Positions 1 through 6,816 of a stretch of 7,397 bases of DNA are shown piece after piece. Every line of letters begins with the position of its first letter. The stretch's first letter is position 1. The notes under the pieces are model-generated. The model worked only from the letters and a program-made list of their open reading frames with translations, did not search any database and was not told where the DNA came from. Source of the stretch: Burkholderiales bacterium. GTDB taxonomy: Bacteria; Pseudomonadota; Gammaproteobacteria; Burkholderiales; SG8-39. Location of the stretch: the NCBI GenBank assembly GCA_017880745.1, contig JADGRR010000133.1:1-7397 (forward strand). The letters are read 5' to 3'. Position numbers and translations under genes: made by a program.

Positions 1-691
1 CGTCGGCGGTCGCGCCGTTCGCCACCACCGCGGCGACGTCGCCGCCCTGCGCCCCGACGCCCGGCACCAGAATCGGCATGTCGCCGACGATGGCACGGAT
101 CTGGGCCAGCTCCTCGGGATAGGTCGCGCCCACGACCAGCAGTACGTTGCCTTTCGCATTCCAGTCGCGCGCCGCTTTTTCGGCGATGATCTGATACAGC
201 TTCCGGCCCCTGCTCTCGATGTCCTGCACGTCACGCGCGCCGGGGTTGGACGTCCGGCACAGTACGATCACCCCTTTGTCGGAGAATTCGAGAAACGGCG
301 CCAGCGCATCGAATCCCAGATATGGATTCACCGTAACCGCATCGGCCTGGTAGCGCTCGAAGGCTTCTCTGGCATACATCTCGGCCGTGCTGCCGATGTC
401 CCCGCGCTTGGCGTCGAGAATCACCGGTAACCCGGGATGGTGCCGCCGGATGTGGGCGATGGTCATTTCGAGCTGGTCCTCGGCACGCGCCGCCGCATAG
501 TAGGCGATCTGCGGCTTGAACGCGCACACCAGATCGGCGGTGGCATCCACGATGGCCCGGCCGAACTCGAATAGGGGATAGTCCGCATCGGCCAGATGCT
601 GCGGCAGTCTGGCAGGATCGGGATCGAGGCCGACGCAAAGCAAGGTCTGCCCGGCGCTCCACGCCCGCTCGAGACGCTGCACGAATTTCAT
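1..691 (-). CDS. pyrF: Orotidine 5'-phosphate decarboxylase, type 2 (C-terminus cut by window edge)
   Basis: PyrF decarboxylates orotidine 5'-phosphate to UMP, the last step of de novo pyrimidine synthesis, in the cytoplasm. The 230 complete codons here form an open frame with the family's hallmark DAKRGDIG motif at residues 93-100, containing the catalytic Lys95 and Asp98. Other recognisable blocks are GLDPDPARLP (21-30), CAFKPQIAYY (56-65), the VNPYLGFDAL strand (121-130) and the phosphate-binding region LVPGVGAQGGD (208-218). These fit the longer bacterial type-2 enzymes of roughly 270 residues, so about 40 residues should lie beyond the window. The ATG at 691 is the only in-frame start before the family N-terminus begins. 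No Shine-Dalgarno sequence precedes it, which suggests translation coupled to whatever is read upstream. It lies about 100 bases after nuoN on the same strand and is probably co-transcribed with it. No defect is seen in the visible part. Confidence 0.95.
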   Translation of the reverse strand, partial: MKFVQRLERAWSAGQTLLCVGLDPDPARLPQHLADADYPLFEFGRAIVDATADLVCAFKPQIAYYAAARAEDQLEMTIAHIRRHHPGLPVILDAKRGDIGSTAEMYAREAFERYQADAVTVNPYLGFDALAPFLEFSDKGVIVLCRTSNPGARDVQDIESRGRKLYQIIAEKAARDWNAKGNVLLVVGATYPEELAQIRAIVGDMPILVPGVGAQGGDVAAVVANGATAD

Positions 692-795
692 GGACGGCGC
701 CCGGCGGCCATGGCGATCGCGGCGCGCCCGCGTCCAGGCAAATCGGCTGCGGTGAAAACGGCGCGCTGCAGCAGCAGGCCCGCGCCCGGAATCAC
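688..795 (-). CDS. Candidate 35-residue coupled small ORF between nuoN and pyrF
   Basis: A GTG at 795-793 overlaps the nuoN stop (GTGA) and opens a frame that closes with a TGA at 690-688 overlapping the pyrF start (ATGA). It thus fills the whole gap between the two genes. The predicted peptide begins MIPGAGLLLQRAVFTAADLP and ends in a basic, Ala/Gly/Arg-rich tail. I do not recognise it. About three quarters of the third codon positions are G or C, which fits coding but also fits any frame in DNA this GC-rich. There is no Shine-Dalgarno sequence, so it could only be translated by re-initiation after nuoN. Its possible role is to carry ribosomes to pyrF, which also lacks a ribosome binding site. 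It may equally be a chance frame or the remnant of a lost gene. A TAA lies three codons upstream in the same frame, so a longer version overlapping nuoN is excluded. Confidence 0.25.
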   Translation of the reverse strand: MIPGAGLLLQRAVFTAADLPGRGRAAIAMAAGRRP

Positions 796-2267
796 AGGGA
801 TTTAATGGAAAAGTAACACAGCGCCATCAGCGACTGCGGCATGATGCCGAGCGCGAGCACCGCGAGGCCGTTGACCGAGATCAGCACACTCATGTCCAGG
901 TTCGGTTTTATCGGCGCGGTATCGGTCGGCGCGTCGAAGTACATGAGCTTGACGATGCGCAGATAGTAGAACGCGCCGATGAGCGAGAACAGCACCGCCG
1001 CCACCGCCAGCCACGCCATATCCGCCGCCAGCAGCGGCTGCAGCACCGACAGCTTGGCGTAGAACCCCACCGTGGGGGGCACCCCGGCGAGGGAGAACAT
1101 CAGGAGCAGCATGATGAAGGCGTACCAGGGGTTGCGCGCGTTCAGCCCCTTGAAGTCGTCCAGGTTCTCGGCCTCGAAGCCGGCGCGCGACAGGAGCATC
1201 ACCATGCCGAAGGAACCCAGCGTCGTCAGCACATAAACCACGACGTAGAACATGGCGGCGCTGTAGGCGTCGGCCGCGTTCAGCCAGTTTCCGTTGACCA
1301 CGCCGGCCAGCAGACCCAGCAGCATGAAACCCATGTGCGAAATGGTCGAGTAGGCGAGCATGCGCTTGATGTTGGTCTGCGCGATCGCGGCGAGGTTGCC
1401 CAATGCCATCGACAGCACCGACATGATCACCAGCATCTGCTGCCAGTCCACTGCCAGATCGAGCAGCCCGTTGACCAGCAGGCGCATGGCCATGGCAAAT
1501 GCAGCCAGCTTGGGCGCCGAGCCGATCAGCAGCGTCATGGCGGTGGGCGCGCCGTGGTAGACGTCGGGGATCCACATGTGGAACGGCACCACGCCCAGCT
1601 TGAATGCCATCCCCGAAACCAGGAATACCAGGCCGAAGGTCAGCACCGTCTTGTTGGGATGGGCGGTGGCGATCGATTTCGCCACCTGGGAAATGTCGAG
1701 CGTGCCGGTGGCGCCGTAGATCATGGACATGCCGTAGAGCAGCAGCCCCGAGGCCAGCGCGCCGAGCACGAAGTATTTCATCGCCGCCTCGGTCGACAGC
1801 GCCGAATCGCGATTGAGCGCGACCAGGGCGTAGAGCGACAGCGACAGCAGTTCCAGACCGAGGTAAAGCGTCAGGAAGTGATTGGCCGAGATCATCACCA
1901 TCATGCCCATCAGCGCAAACAGCACCAGGGCGAAGAACTCGCCCTTCCACAGCCCGCGGTCGGCGAGATACGCGCGGGAATAGACCAGCGTCGTGGATAC
2001 GGCAATATAGGCCCCGAGCTTCAGCGCGTGCGCCATCAGGTCGGCGACGAACATGTTGCTGAAAGTATAGGCGACCTGGCCCTCGGTAAGATAAGCGACG
2101 TTGAGCGTGAGCAAGGCGCAGCCGGCGAGCGTGAGCTGCGTCAGCGCATAGGTGACGTAGCGCAGCCGCTCGGGCAGGAACAGGTCCACCACCAGCACGA
2201 CCGAGACCATGATGAGCAGACAGATCTCGGGGTAGGCGGGCAGCAGATTGGGCATGGTGAAATTCAT
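792..2267 (-). CDS. nuoN: NADH-quinone oxidoreductase subunit N
   Basis: NuoN is one of the three antiporter-like proton-channel subunits in the membrane arm of complex I and sits nearest the hydrophilic arm among them. The protein has 491 residues, close to the family norm of about 480-495, and is hydrophobic throughout, consistent with 14 membrane helices. Conserved channel residues can be placed: Glu139 in LGLELLSLSLYALVA, Lys223 in AFKLGVVPFHMW, His230, Lys253 in APKLAAF and Lys405 in GFYAKL. The first three lysine/glutamate positions sit at a constant offset of six from E. coli E133, K217 and K247, which supports an intact channel. The ATG at 2267 gives the usual short N-terminus before the first helix. 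Only a weak AAGG, overlapping the nuoM stop and 11 bases away, precedes it. Thirteen bases separate it from nuoM, and a small candidate ORF and pyrF follow. Confidence 0.97.
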   Translation of the reverse strand: MNFTMPNLLPAYPEICLLIMVSVVLVVDLFLPERLRYVTYALTQLTLAGCALLTLNVAYLTEGQVAYTFSNMFVADLMAHALKLGAYIAVSTTLVYSRAYLADRGLWKGEFFALVLFALMGMMVMISANHFLTLYLGLELLSLSLYALVALNRDSALSTEAAMKYFVLGALASGLLLYGMSMIYGATGTLDISQVAKSIATAHPNKTVLTFGLVFLVSGMAFKLGVVPFHMWIPDVYHGAPTAMTLLIGSAPKLAAFAMAMRLLVNGLLDLAVDWQQMLVIMSVLSMALGNLAAIAQTNIKRMLAYSTISHMGFMLLGLLAGVVNGNWLNAADAYSAAMFYVVVYVLTTLGSFGMVMLLSRAGFEAENLDDFKGLNARNPWYAFIMLLLMFSLAGVPPTVGFYAKLSVLQPLLAADMAWLAVAAVLFSLIGAFYYLRIVKLMYFDAPTDTAPIKPNLDMSVLISVNGLAVLALGIMPQSLMALCYFSIKSL

Positions 2268-2280
2268 GGGAACGATGGCC

Positions 2281-3759
2281 TTACAGCTTGCTCACGGCGA
2301 GGTGCTTCAATAGCTCGTTGACCGAGGCGTGCATTACCTCGGTCAGCGGCACCGGGTACAGGCCCATGCCGAGCACGGCGAGCGCGAGCAGCGCCAGCAC
2401 CAGAAATTCGCGCGCGCCGATGTCCTTCAACGCGGCCACGTGCTCATTGGCCACGGCGCCGAAGATCACCCGCTTGTACAACCACAGGGTGTAGGCCGCG
2501 CCCCAAATAAGAGTGGTCGCGGCGAGAAAGCCGATCCAGAAGCTGTGCTTCAACGCGCCCATGATGACCATGAATTCGCCGACGAAGCCGCTGGTGGCCG
2601 GGAGCCCGCAGTTGGCCATGGCGAACAGCATCATGAGCGATGCGAACTTGGGCATGGTATTGACCACGCCGCCGTAGTCGGCGATGTTGCGGCTGTGCAT
2701 GCGGTCGTACATTACGCCCACGCACAGGAACATGGCGGCCGAGACGAAGCCGTGCGAAACCATCTGCACCAGCGCTCCTTCGACGCCGTAGGCGTTGAAA
2801 ATAAAGAACCCAAGGGTGACGAAACCCATGTGCGCGATCGAAGAATAGGCGATCAGCTTTTTCATGTCCGTTTGCGCGATCGCCACCAGGCCGATGTACA
2901 CCACTGCGATCAGGGACAGCGTAATCATGTAACCGGACAGGGCGTGGCTCGCATCGGGCAGAACCGGCAGCGAGAAGCGGATGAAACCGTAGGCGCCGAG
3001 CTTGAGCAGAATCGCCGCCAGCACCGCGGAGCCGCCGGTGGGCGCCTCGACGTGGGCATCTGGCAGCCAAGTGTGCACCGGCCACATCGGCACCTTGACC
3101 GCAAACGCGAGGAAGAAAGCGCCGAACAGCAGAAGCTGCGGCGTCATCGCCAGCGGCAGCTTGTGCCAGTCGAGAATGGCGAAACTGCCGCCGGACTTGT
3201 CGAACAGGTAGAGGAAGGCGACCAGCATCAGCAGCGACCCGAGCAGCGTATAGAGGAAGAACTTCACCGCGGCATAGACGCGATTGGGCCCGCCCCAGAC
3301 TCCGATCACCAGGTACATCGGGATCAGCGTCGCCTCGAAGAACACGTAGAACAGCATCGCGTCCAGGGCGGCGAACACGCCGTTCAGCAGTCCCGACATG
3401 ATGAGGAAGGCCGCCATGTACTGCGCCACCCGTTGTTTGATCGACTCCCAGCCCGCGAGCACCACCAGCACGGTGATGAAGCTGTTCAACAGGATGAACA
3501 GCACCGATATGCCGTCCACGCCGAGGTTGTAGTGGATGTTGAAGCGCGGGATCCAGGGCGAGAGTTCGACGAACTGCATGGCGCTCGTCTGGGTGTCGAA
3601 GCCTGAATAAAGCGGCAGGCTCACCGCCAGGCCGAGCACCGCACCGATCAGGGAGATCTGGCGCACCTGCGCGGCATGGCGGTCGCTGAAAACGAGCACC
3701 GCGAGGCCGAACAGGATCGGGATCCAGATGCTGAGGCTGAGCCAGGGAGCGGAAGTCAT
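2281..3759 (-). CDS. nuoM: NADH-quinone oxidoreductase subunit M
   Basis: NuoM is the middle antiporter-like proton-channel subunit of the complex I membrane arm. At 492 residues it matches the family's usual 490-510, and the sequence is consistent with 14 membrane helices. Residues needed for proton transfer are in place: Glu142 in FYVFFEATLIPMYL (E. coli E144), Lys222 in FAVKVPMWPVHTWLPDAHVEAP (K234), His229, Lys253 in ILLKLGAYGFIRF (K265), His310 in SSIAHMGF and Glu395 in GFVGEFMV (E407). The constant offset of 12 for the later positions indicates only a small indel relative to E. coli in the first half. The ATG at 3759 is preceded by an AGGGG Shine-Dalgarno sequence that overlaps the nuoL stop codon, and only ten bases separate the genes, so it is likely read with nuoL. 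No anomaly is seen. Confidence 0.98.
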   Translation of the reverse strand: MTSAPWLSLSIWIPILFGLAVLVFSDRHAAQVRQISLIGAVLGLAVSLPLYSGFDTQTSAMQFVELSPWIPRFNIHYNLGVDGISVLFILLNSFITVLVVLAGWESIKQRVAQYMAAFLIMSGLLNGVFAALDAMLFYVFFEATLIPMYLVIGVWGGPNRVYAAVKFFLYTLLGSLLMLVAFLYLFDKSGGSFAILDWHKLPLAMTPQLLLFGAFFLAFAVKVPMWPVHTWLPDAHVEAPTGGSAVLAAILLKLGAYGFIRFSLPVLPDASHALSGYMITLSLIAVVYIGLVAIAQTDMKKLIAYSSIAHMGFVTLGFFIFNAYGVEGALVQMVSHGFVSAAMFLCVGVMYDRMHSRNIADYGGVVNTMPKFASLMMLFAMANCGLPATSGFVGEFMVIMGALKHSFWIGFLAATTLIWGAAYTLWLYKRVIFGAVANEHVAALKDIGAREFLVLALLALAVLGMGLYPVPLTEVMHASVNELLKHLAVSKL

Positions 3760-3766
3760 CGTCGGG

Positions 3767-3771
3767 CCCCT
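3767..3771 (-). promoter_or_regulatory. Ribosome binding site of nuoM, overlapping the nuoL stop
   Basis: AGGGG on the minus strand shares its first two bases with the TAG stop of nuoL and lies seven bases before the nuoM ATG. This arrangement supports the chosen nuoM start and suggests that ribosomes ending nuoL pass on to nuoM. Confidence 0.7.
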
Positions 3772-5776
3772 AAGCGTGCCGGAACCACAGCGTCAGCAGC
3801 ACGAATACGCCGATGATCATGGTGAACGCATATTGATAGATGTAGCCGGACTGGAACAGCCGCACCAAGCCCCCGATCCAGCCCACTACGCGCGCCGTGC
3901 CGTTGACCATGAAGCCGTCGATGATGGTCACGTCGCCGAACTTCCACAGGCCGCCGCCGAGCGCGCGCGCGCCGCCGGCGAAGAACCAGTCGTTGAAGCG
4001 GTCGAAACCGTACTTCTCCTCGAGGATGGTGACGAGCACGCCGGCCTTCTGCCGCAGGACTGCGGGCAGATCGGGACGCGCGATGTATAGATACCAGGCG
4101 GTCGCCGCGCCGGCGAGCGCAAACCAGAACGGAAGACTGGTCAGCCCGTGCAACATCATGCTGATCACGCCGTGGTACTCCTGCGCCATCTCGGCCATGC
4201 CCTCGTGCTCCGGCGCGATGAAAATGGCCGAGCCGAAATAGCCGCCGTAGAGCACCGTGCCTATGGTCCAGCCGGCGGCGATCGACGGGATCGCGAGCAT
4301 AATGAGCGGCAGGGTCACCACCGCCGGCGATTCGTGCGGCACCACATGACCGTGGCCGGCATCATGGCCATGCTCATCCTTCGCGGCACCGTGGCCGGCG
4401 TCATGCGCGGCGAAGCGCTCCTTGCCGTGAAACGCGTAAAAGATCAAACGGAAGGAATACAAGCCGCCGACGAACACGCCGGCGAGCACCATCAAATAGG
4501 CGAAGCCGGCGCCCGGGGTATGCGACAGATGCACCGCTTCCAGGATCGAGTCCTTGGAGAAAAACCCGGCGAACGGCGGCAGACCCGCGTTCGCAAGCGC
4601 GCCGATGAGCATGGTGAGGTAAGTGATCGGCATGTACTTGCGCAGCCCGCCCATTTTGCGCATGTCCTGCTCGTGGTGCAGCGCGATGATCACCGAGCCG
4701 GCGCCGAGGAACAGCACCGCCTTGAAGAAAGCGTGGGTCATGAGGTGAAACATGCCGACCGAGTACGCCGACGCGCCCAGCGCCACAGTCATGTAGCCGA
4801 GCTGCGACAGGGTCGAATACGCAATCACGCGCTTGATGTCGTACTGCACCACCGCGATCAGGGCCATGAAGAAAGCCGTGATGCCGCCGATTACCAGCAC
4901 GAAGGACAGCGCCGCCTCCGACAATTCGAACAGCGGCGACATGCGCGACACCATGAATATGCCCGCCGTCACCATGGTGGCGGCGTGGATCAGGGCCGAG
5001 ATCGGCGTCGGGCCTTCCATCGAATCGGGCAGCCAGACGTGCAGCGGAAACTGCGCCGATTTGCCCATGGCGCCGATGAACAGGCAGATGCAGATCACCG
5101 ACATCAGCAGCCAGGGCGCGCCAGGGATGATCTCGATGGTGGTCTTGACCATGCCGGAGGATTGCGCGAACACGGCGGCGTAATCGAGCGTGCCGAAATT
5201 GGCCAGAATCAGGCCGATGCCGAGCAGGAAACCGAAGTCACCGACGCGGTTCACCAGGAAGGCTTTGAGGTTGGCATAGATGGCCGTCGGCCGGGTGTAC
5301 CAGAAGCCGATCAGCAGGTAGGACACCAAGCCCACCGCCTCCCAGCCGAAGAACAGCTGCAGGAAGTTGTTGGCCATCACCAGCATCAGCATGGAAAAGG
5401 TGAACAGCGCAATATAGGCGAAGAAGCGCTGGTAGCCCGGATCGTCCGCCATGTAGCCGATGGTGTAGACGTGCACCATGAGCGAGACAAAGGTGACCAC
5501 CACCATCATCAGCACCGTCAGCCGGTCGATGAGAAAGCCGATCTCGAAGCGCGTCTCGCCCGAGGTCAGCCAGGTGTAGACGCTGCCGTTGAAGACATTG
5601 CCGTTCATCACGTCGAAGAAGATCGCCACCGAAGCGAGGAACGAGACCGTCACCCCGAGGATGGCCGCCCAGTGGGCGCCCGCGCGGCCGATGGCGCGGC
5701 CGCCAAGACCGGCGATCAGCGCGCCGGCAAGGGGAGCCAGCGGCACCAGCAAGTAGAGTTGTTGCATCGATGTCAT
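3770..5776 (-). CDS. nuoL: NADH-quinone oxidoreductase subunit L
   Basis: NuoL is the distal antiporter-like proton-channel subunit of complex I and carries the long lateral helix that braces the membrane arm. The product has 668 residues, longer than the 613 of E. coli. Conserved residues are present: Glu146 in FFGWEAVGLVSYLL (E. coli E144), Lys239 in GAMGKSAQFPLHVWLPDSMEGPTP, His246, His264, His344 and His348 in HLMTHAFFKA, and Lys408-Asp409 in GFFSKDS (E. coli K399-D400). The C-terminal part holds an EEKYGFDRFNDWFF segment (587-600), the region of the lateral helix, and a last membrane helix near 645-666. Part of the extra length is a histidine-rich loop at about 458-483. The start is ATG 5776; a second in-frame ATG at 5767 would remove three residues. 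Neither has a good Shine-Dalgarno sequence, so the exact start is uncertain. It follows nuoK after an unusually long 95-base gap. Confidence 0.97.
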   Translation of the reverse strand: MTSMQQLYLLVPLAPLAGALIAGLGGRAIGRAGAHWAAILGVTVSFLASVAIFFDVMNGNVFNGSVYTWLTSGETRFEIGFLIDRLTVLMMVVVTFVSLMVHVYTIGYMADDPGYQRFFAYIALFTFSMLMLVMANNFLQLFFGWEAVGLVSYLLIGFWYTRPTAIYANLKAFLVNRVGDFGFLLGIGLILANFGTLDYAAVFAQSSGMVKTTIEIIPGAPWLLMSVICICLFIGAMGKSAQFPLHVWLPDSMEGPTPISALIHAATMVTAGIFMVSRMSPLFELSEAALSFVLVIGGITAFFMALIAVVQYDIKRVIAYSTLSQLGYMTVALGASAYSVGMFHLMTHAFFKAVLFLGAGSVIIALHHEQDMRKMGGLRKYMPITYLTMLIGALANAGLPPFAGFFSKDSILEAVHLSHTPGAGFAYLMVLAGVFVGGLYSFRLIFYAFHGKERFAAHDAGHGAAKDEHGHDAGHGHVVPHESPAVVTLPLIMLAIPSIAAGWTIGTVLYGGYFGSAIFIAPEHEGMAEMAQEYHGVISMMLHGLTSLPFWFALAGAATAWYLYIARPDLPAVLRQKAGVLVTILEEKYGFDRFNDWFFAGGARALGGGLWKFGDVTIIDGFMVNGTARVVGWIGGLVRLFQSGYIYQYAFTMIIGVFVLLTLWFRHA
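4328..4405 (-). repeat. Histidine-rich duplicated segment within nuoL
   Basis: Two 39-base units follow each other in frame, encoding HDAGHGAAKDEHG and HDAGHGHVVPHES (NuoL residues 458-470 and 471-483). The first 18 bases of the units (4405-4388 and 4366-4349) match at 17 of 18 positions; the remainder has diverged. Seven histidines fall within 24 residues. By the helix count the segment lies in the loop between membrane helices 13 and 14, predicted to be on the cytoplasmic side. It could bind metal or simply be a tolerated loop expansion. Confidence 0.7.
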
Positions 5777-5871
5777 ATTGTTCTGCTGGGTAATGAATGA
5801 GGGCTAAGCGGCAGGCACCTCGCGGGCACGCCTCCAGCTTCCCCCCATCGCTCCTTCCCCATTGCCTTCCC
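5777..5871. other. G-rich nuoK-nuoL intergenic gap
   Basis: This 95-base gap is the only sizeable spacer inside the nuo cluster of this window; the others are at most 13 bases. On the transcribed-product strand the half next to nuoK is purine-rich with tracts of three, four and six G. No stem followed by a T-run is present, so it is not a typical intrinsic terminator. A 29-codon frame (5862-5773, minus strand) crosses it and ends on the nuoL start, but its codons (AGG, CGA, AGA, ATA, TTA) are unlike those of the neighbouring genes. The bases just before nuoL hold no clear ribosome binding site. The gap may affect the amount of NuoL relative to the subunits before it, but the sequence alone does not show this. 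Confidence 0.5.
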
Positions 5872-6198
5872 TTAGCCCTTCAATGCATTCAGGTCGTCGA
5901 CGTTGATCGTATTCAGATTGCGGAACAGCACCACCAGGATCGCCAGCCCGATGGCCGACTCGGCCGCGGCCACGGTCAGAATGAAAAACACGAACACCTG
6001 TCCGGAGATGTCGTTCAGGTAATGCGAGAAGGCGATGAAGTTCATATTCACCGCGAGCAGCATCAGCTCGATCGCCATCAGCAGAATGATGACGTTCTTT
6101 CGATTGAGGAAGATGCCGACGATGCTGATGGCGAACAGCAGCGCGCCGAGTATCAGGAAGTGCGACAGCGACAGGGCGGGCAACGAGAACGACTGCAC
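5872..6198 (-). CDS. nuoK: NADH-quinone oxidoreductase subunit K
   Basis: NuoK is a small three-helix membrane subunit of complex I, related to MrpC, that takes part in the proton path between the quinone module and the antiporter-like subunits. The two membrane glutamates essential in E. coli (E36 and E72) are present as Glu44 in LLMAIELMLLAVN and Glu80 in TVAAAESAIGLAILV, with the same 36-residue spacing. I chose the GTG at 6198 because an AGGGAGG sequence lies at the right distance, six bases upstream. The farther TTG at 6204, which overlaps the nuoJ stop, is too close to that site to be used. This gives 108 residues, about eight more at the N-terminus than the usual 100-102. The following SLSHF segment is where most homologues begin, but no start codon with a ribosome binding site is available there. 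The C-terminus NVDDLNALKG is typical. Confidence 0.96.
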   Translation of the reverse strand: MQSFSLPALSLSHFLILGALLFAISIVGIFLNRKNVIILLMAIELMLLAVNMNFIAFSHYLNDISGQVFVFFILTVAAAESAIGLAILVVLFRNLNTINVDDLNALKG

Positions 6199-6200
6199 GA

Positions 6201-6809
6201 TCAACCTCCCTTCTTCTCTGACGGCATCGAAACGAGGCGCACGCGATCCGCGCGCTTCACCATGACCTGTTGCGCCGGATTCTGGTGTTTGGTGTCCCTG
6301 CGCCGGCGGATGGTGAGCGCGATCGCCGCGACGATCGCGACCAGCAGGATCACCGCGGCGAGCTCGAACGGATAGACGTAATCGGTATACAGCAGGCGTC
6401 CCAGTTCCTTGGTGTTGCTGTAACCCGGACCCGGATCGGCCGGGGACGGCAACTGCTCCGCGCCGAAGTACTTGCCGCCCAGCACCAGCACCATTTCGAT
6501 CACCATCAGCACGCCCACCGTGGCCCCGAGCGGCAGGTAGCTCCAGAAGCCTTCGCGCAGCCGGTCGAGATTGATGTCGAGCATCATCACCACGAACAGG
6601 AACAGCACCATCACCGCGCCGACGTAGACCAGTACCAGAACGATCGCCAGGAACTCGGCCCGAAGCAGCATCCAGATCGCGGCGGCGGTGAAGAACGCGA
6701 GCACCAGGAACAGCGCCGCATGCACCGGGTTGCGCGCGGTAATCACGCGCAGCGCCGCAATCAGCAGGATCGCCGCGAAAAGGTAGAAAACGATGGCTTC
6801 GATATTCAT
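6201..6809 (-). CDS. nuoJ: NADH-quinone oxidoreductase subunit J
   Basis: NuoJ is a five-helix membrane subunit of complex I next to NuoK and NuoA, and its third helix is thought to couple quinone chemistry to proton movement. The 202-residue product has hydrophobic segments at about 5-22, 28-50, 53-77, 92-111 and 146-168. The strongly conserved third-helix block VYVGAVMVLFLFVVMMLDINL spans residues 61-81 and includes Tyr62 and Gly64. The segment YTDYVYPFELAAVILL (141-156) opens the last helix. After it comes a basic cytoplasmic tail (RRRR, then QNPAQQVMVKRADRVRLVSM). This makes it longer than the 184 residues of E. coli, but such tails are usual in betaproteobacterial NuoJ as I recall them. 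The ATG at 6809 lies seven bases after the tandem TGATGA end of nuoI, with no strong Shine-Dalgarno sequence, which suggests coupling to nuoI. Its last codons carry the nuoK ribosome binding site. Confidence 0.97.
   Translation of the reverse strand: MNIEAIVFYLFAAILLIAALRVITARNPVHAALFLVLAFFTAAAIWMLLRAEFLAIVLVLVYVGAVMVLFLFVVMMLDINLDRLREGFWSYLPLGATVGVLMVIEMVLVLGGKYFGAEQLPSPADPGPGYSNTKELGRLLYTDYVYPFELAAVILLVAIVAAIALTIRRRRDTKHQNPAQQVMVKRADRVRLVSMPSEKKGG
6205..6211 (-). promoter_or_regulatory. Ribosome binding site deciding the nuoK start
   Basis: AGGGAGG on the minus strand lies within the last codons of nuoJ (the Lys-Gly-Gly end). The bases TTGATC separate it from the GTG at 6198, a near-ideal spacing. 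For the alternative TTG at 6204 the spacing would be zero. The site therefore favours the GTG start. Confidence 0.75.
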
Positions 6810-6816
6810 GGGTTCA

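Noticed and set aside
231..662. Minus-strand frame of 143 codons overlapping pyrF
   Set aside because: It is an Arg/Gly-rich out-of-frame reading of pyrF, whose own frame holds all the family motifs.
713..728. Two adjacent eight-base palindromes, GCGATCGC and GGCGCGCC
   Set aside because: GCGATCGC recurs at several other places in the window inside ordinary codons, and short GC-rich palindromes are expected at this composition. No operator-like arrangement is seen.
692..791. Possible terminator between nuoN and pyrF
   Set aside because: Only short, imperfect GC-rich pairings were found, with no T-run after them on the minus strand.
4148..5800. Long plus-strand frame (about 550 codons) opposite nuoL, with similar frames opposite nuoM (2329-3606) and nuoN (1335-2321)
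   Set aside because: Their translations are rich in His, Arg, Gln, Glu and Asp with no recognisable domain. That is what the reverse complement of GC-rich codons for hydrophobic membrane proteins gives. The minus-strand genes fully explain the DNA.
5773..5862. 29-codon minus-strand frame in the nuoK-nuoL gap ending on the nuoL start (ATGA)
   Set aside because: It has a GGGAAGG before its ATG, but its codon choice is unlike the neighbouring genes, the peptide is unrecognisable, and any gene starting ATGA gives such a stop overlap. Most likely chance.
6201..6305. Basic C-terminal tail of NuoJ, absent in E. coli
   Set aside because: Similar QNPA...V.RADRVR tails are, as I recall, normal for betaproteobacterial NuoJ, so this is not a novelty.
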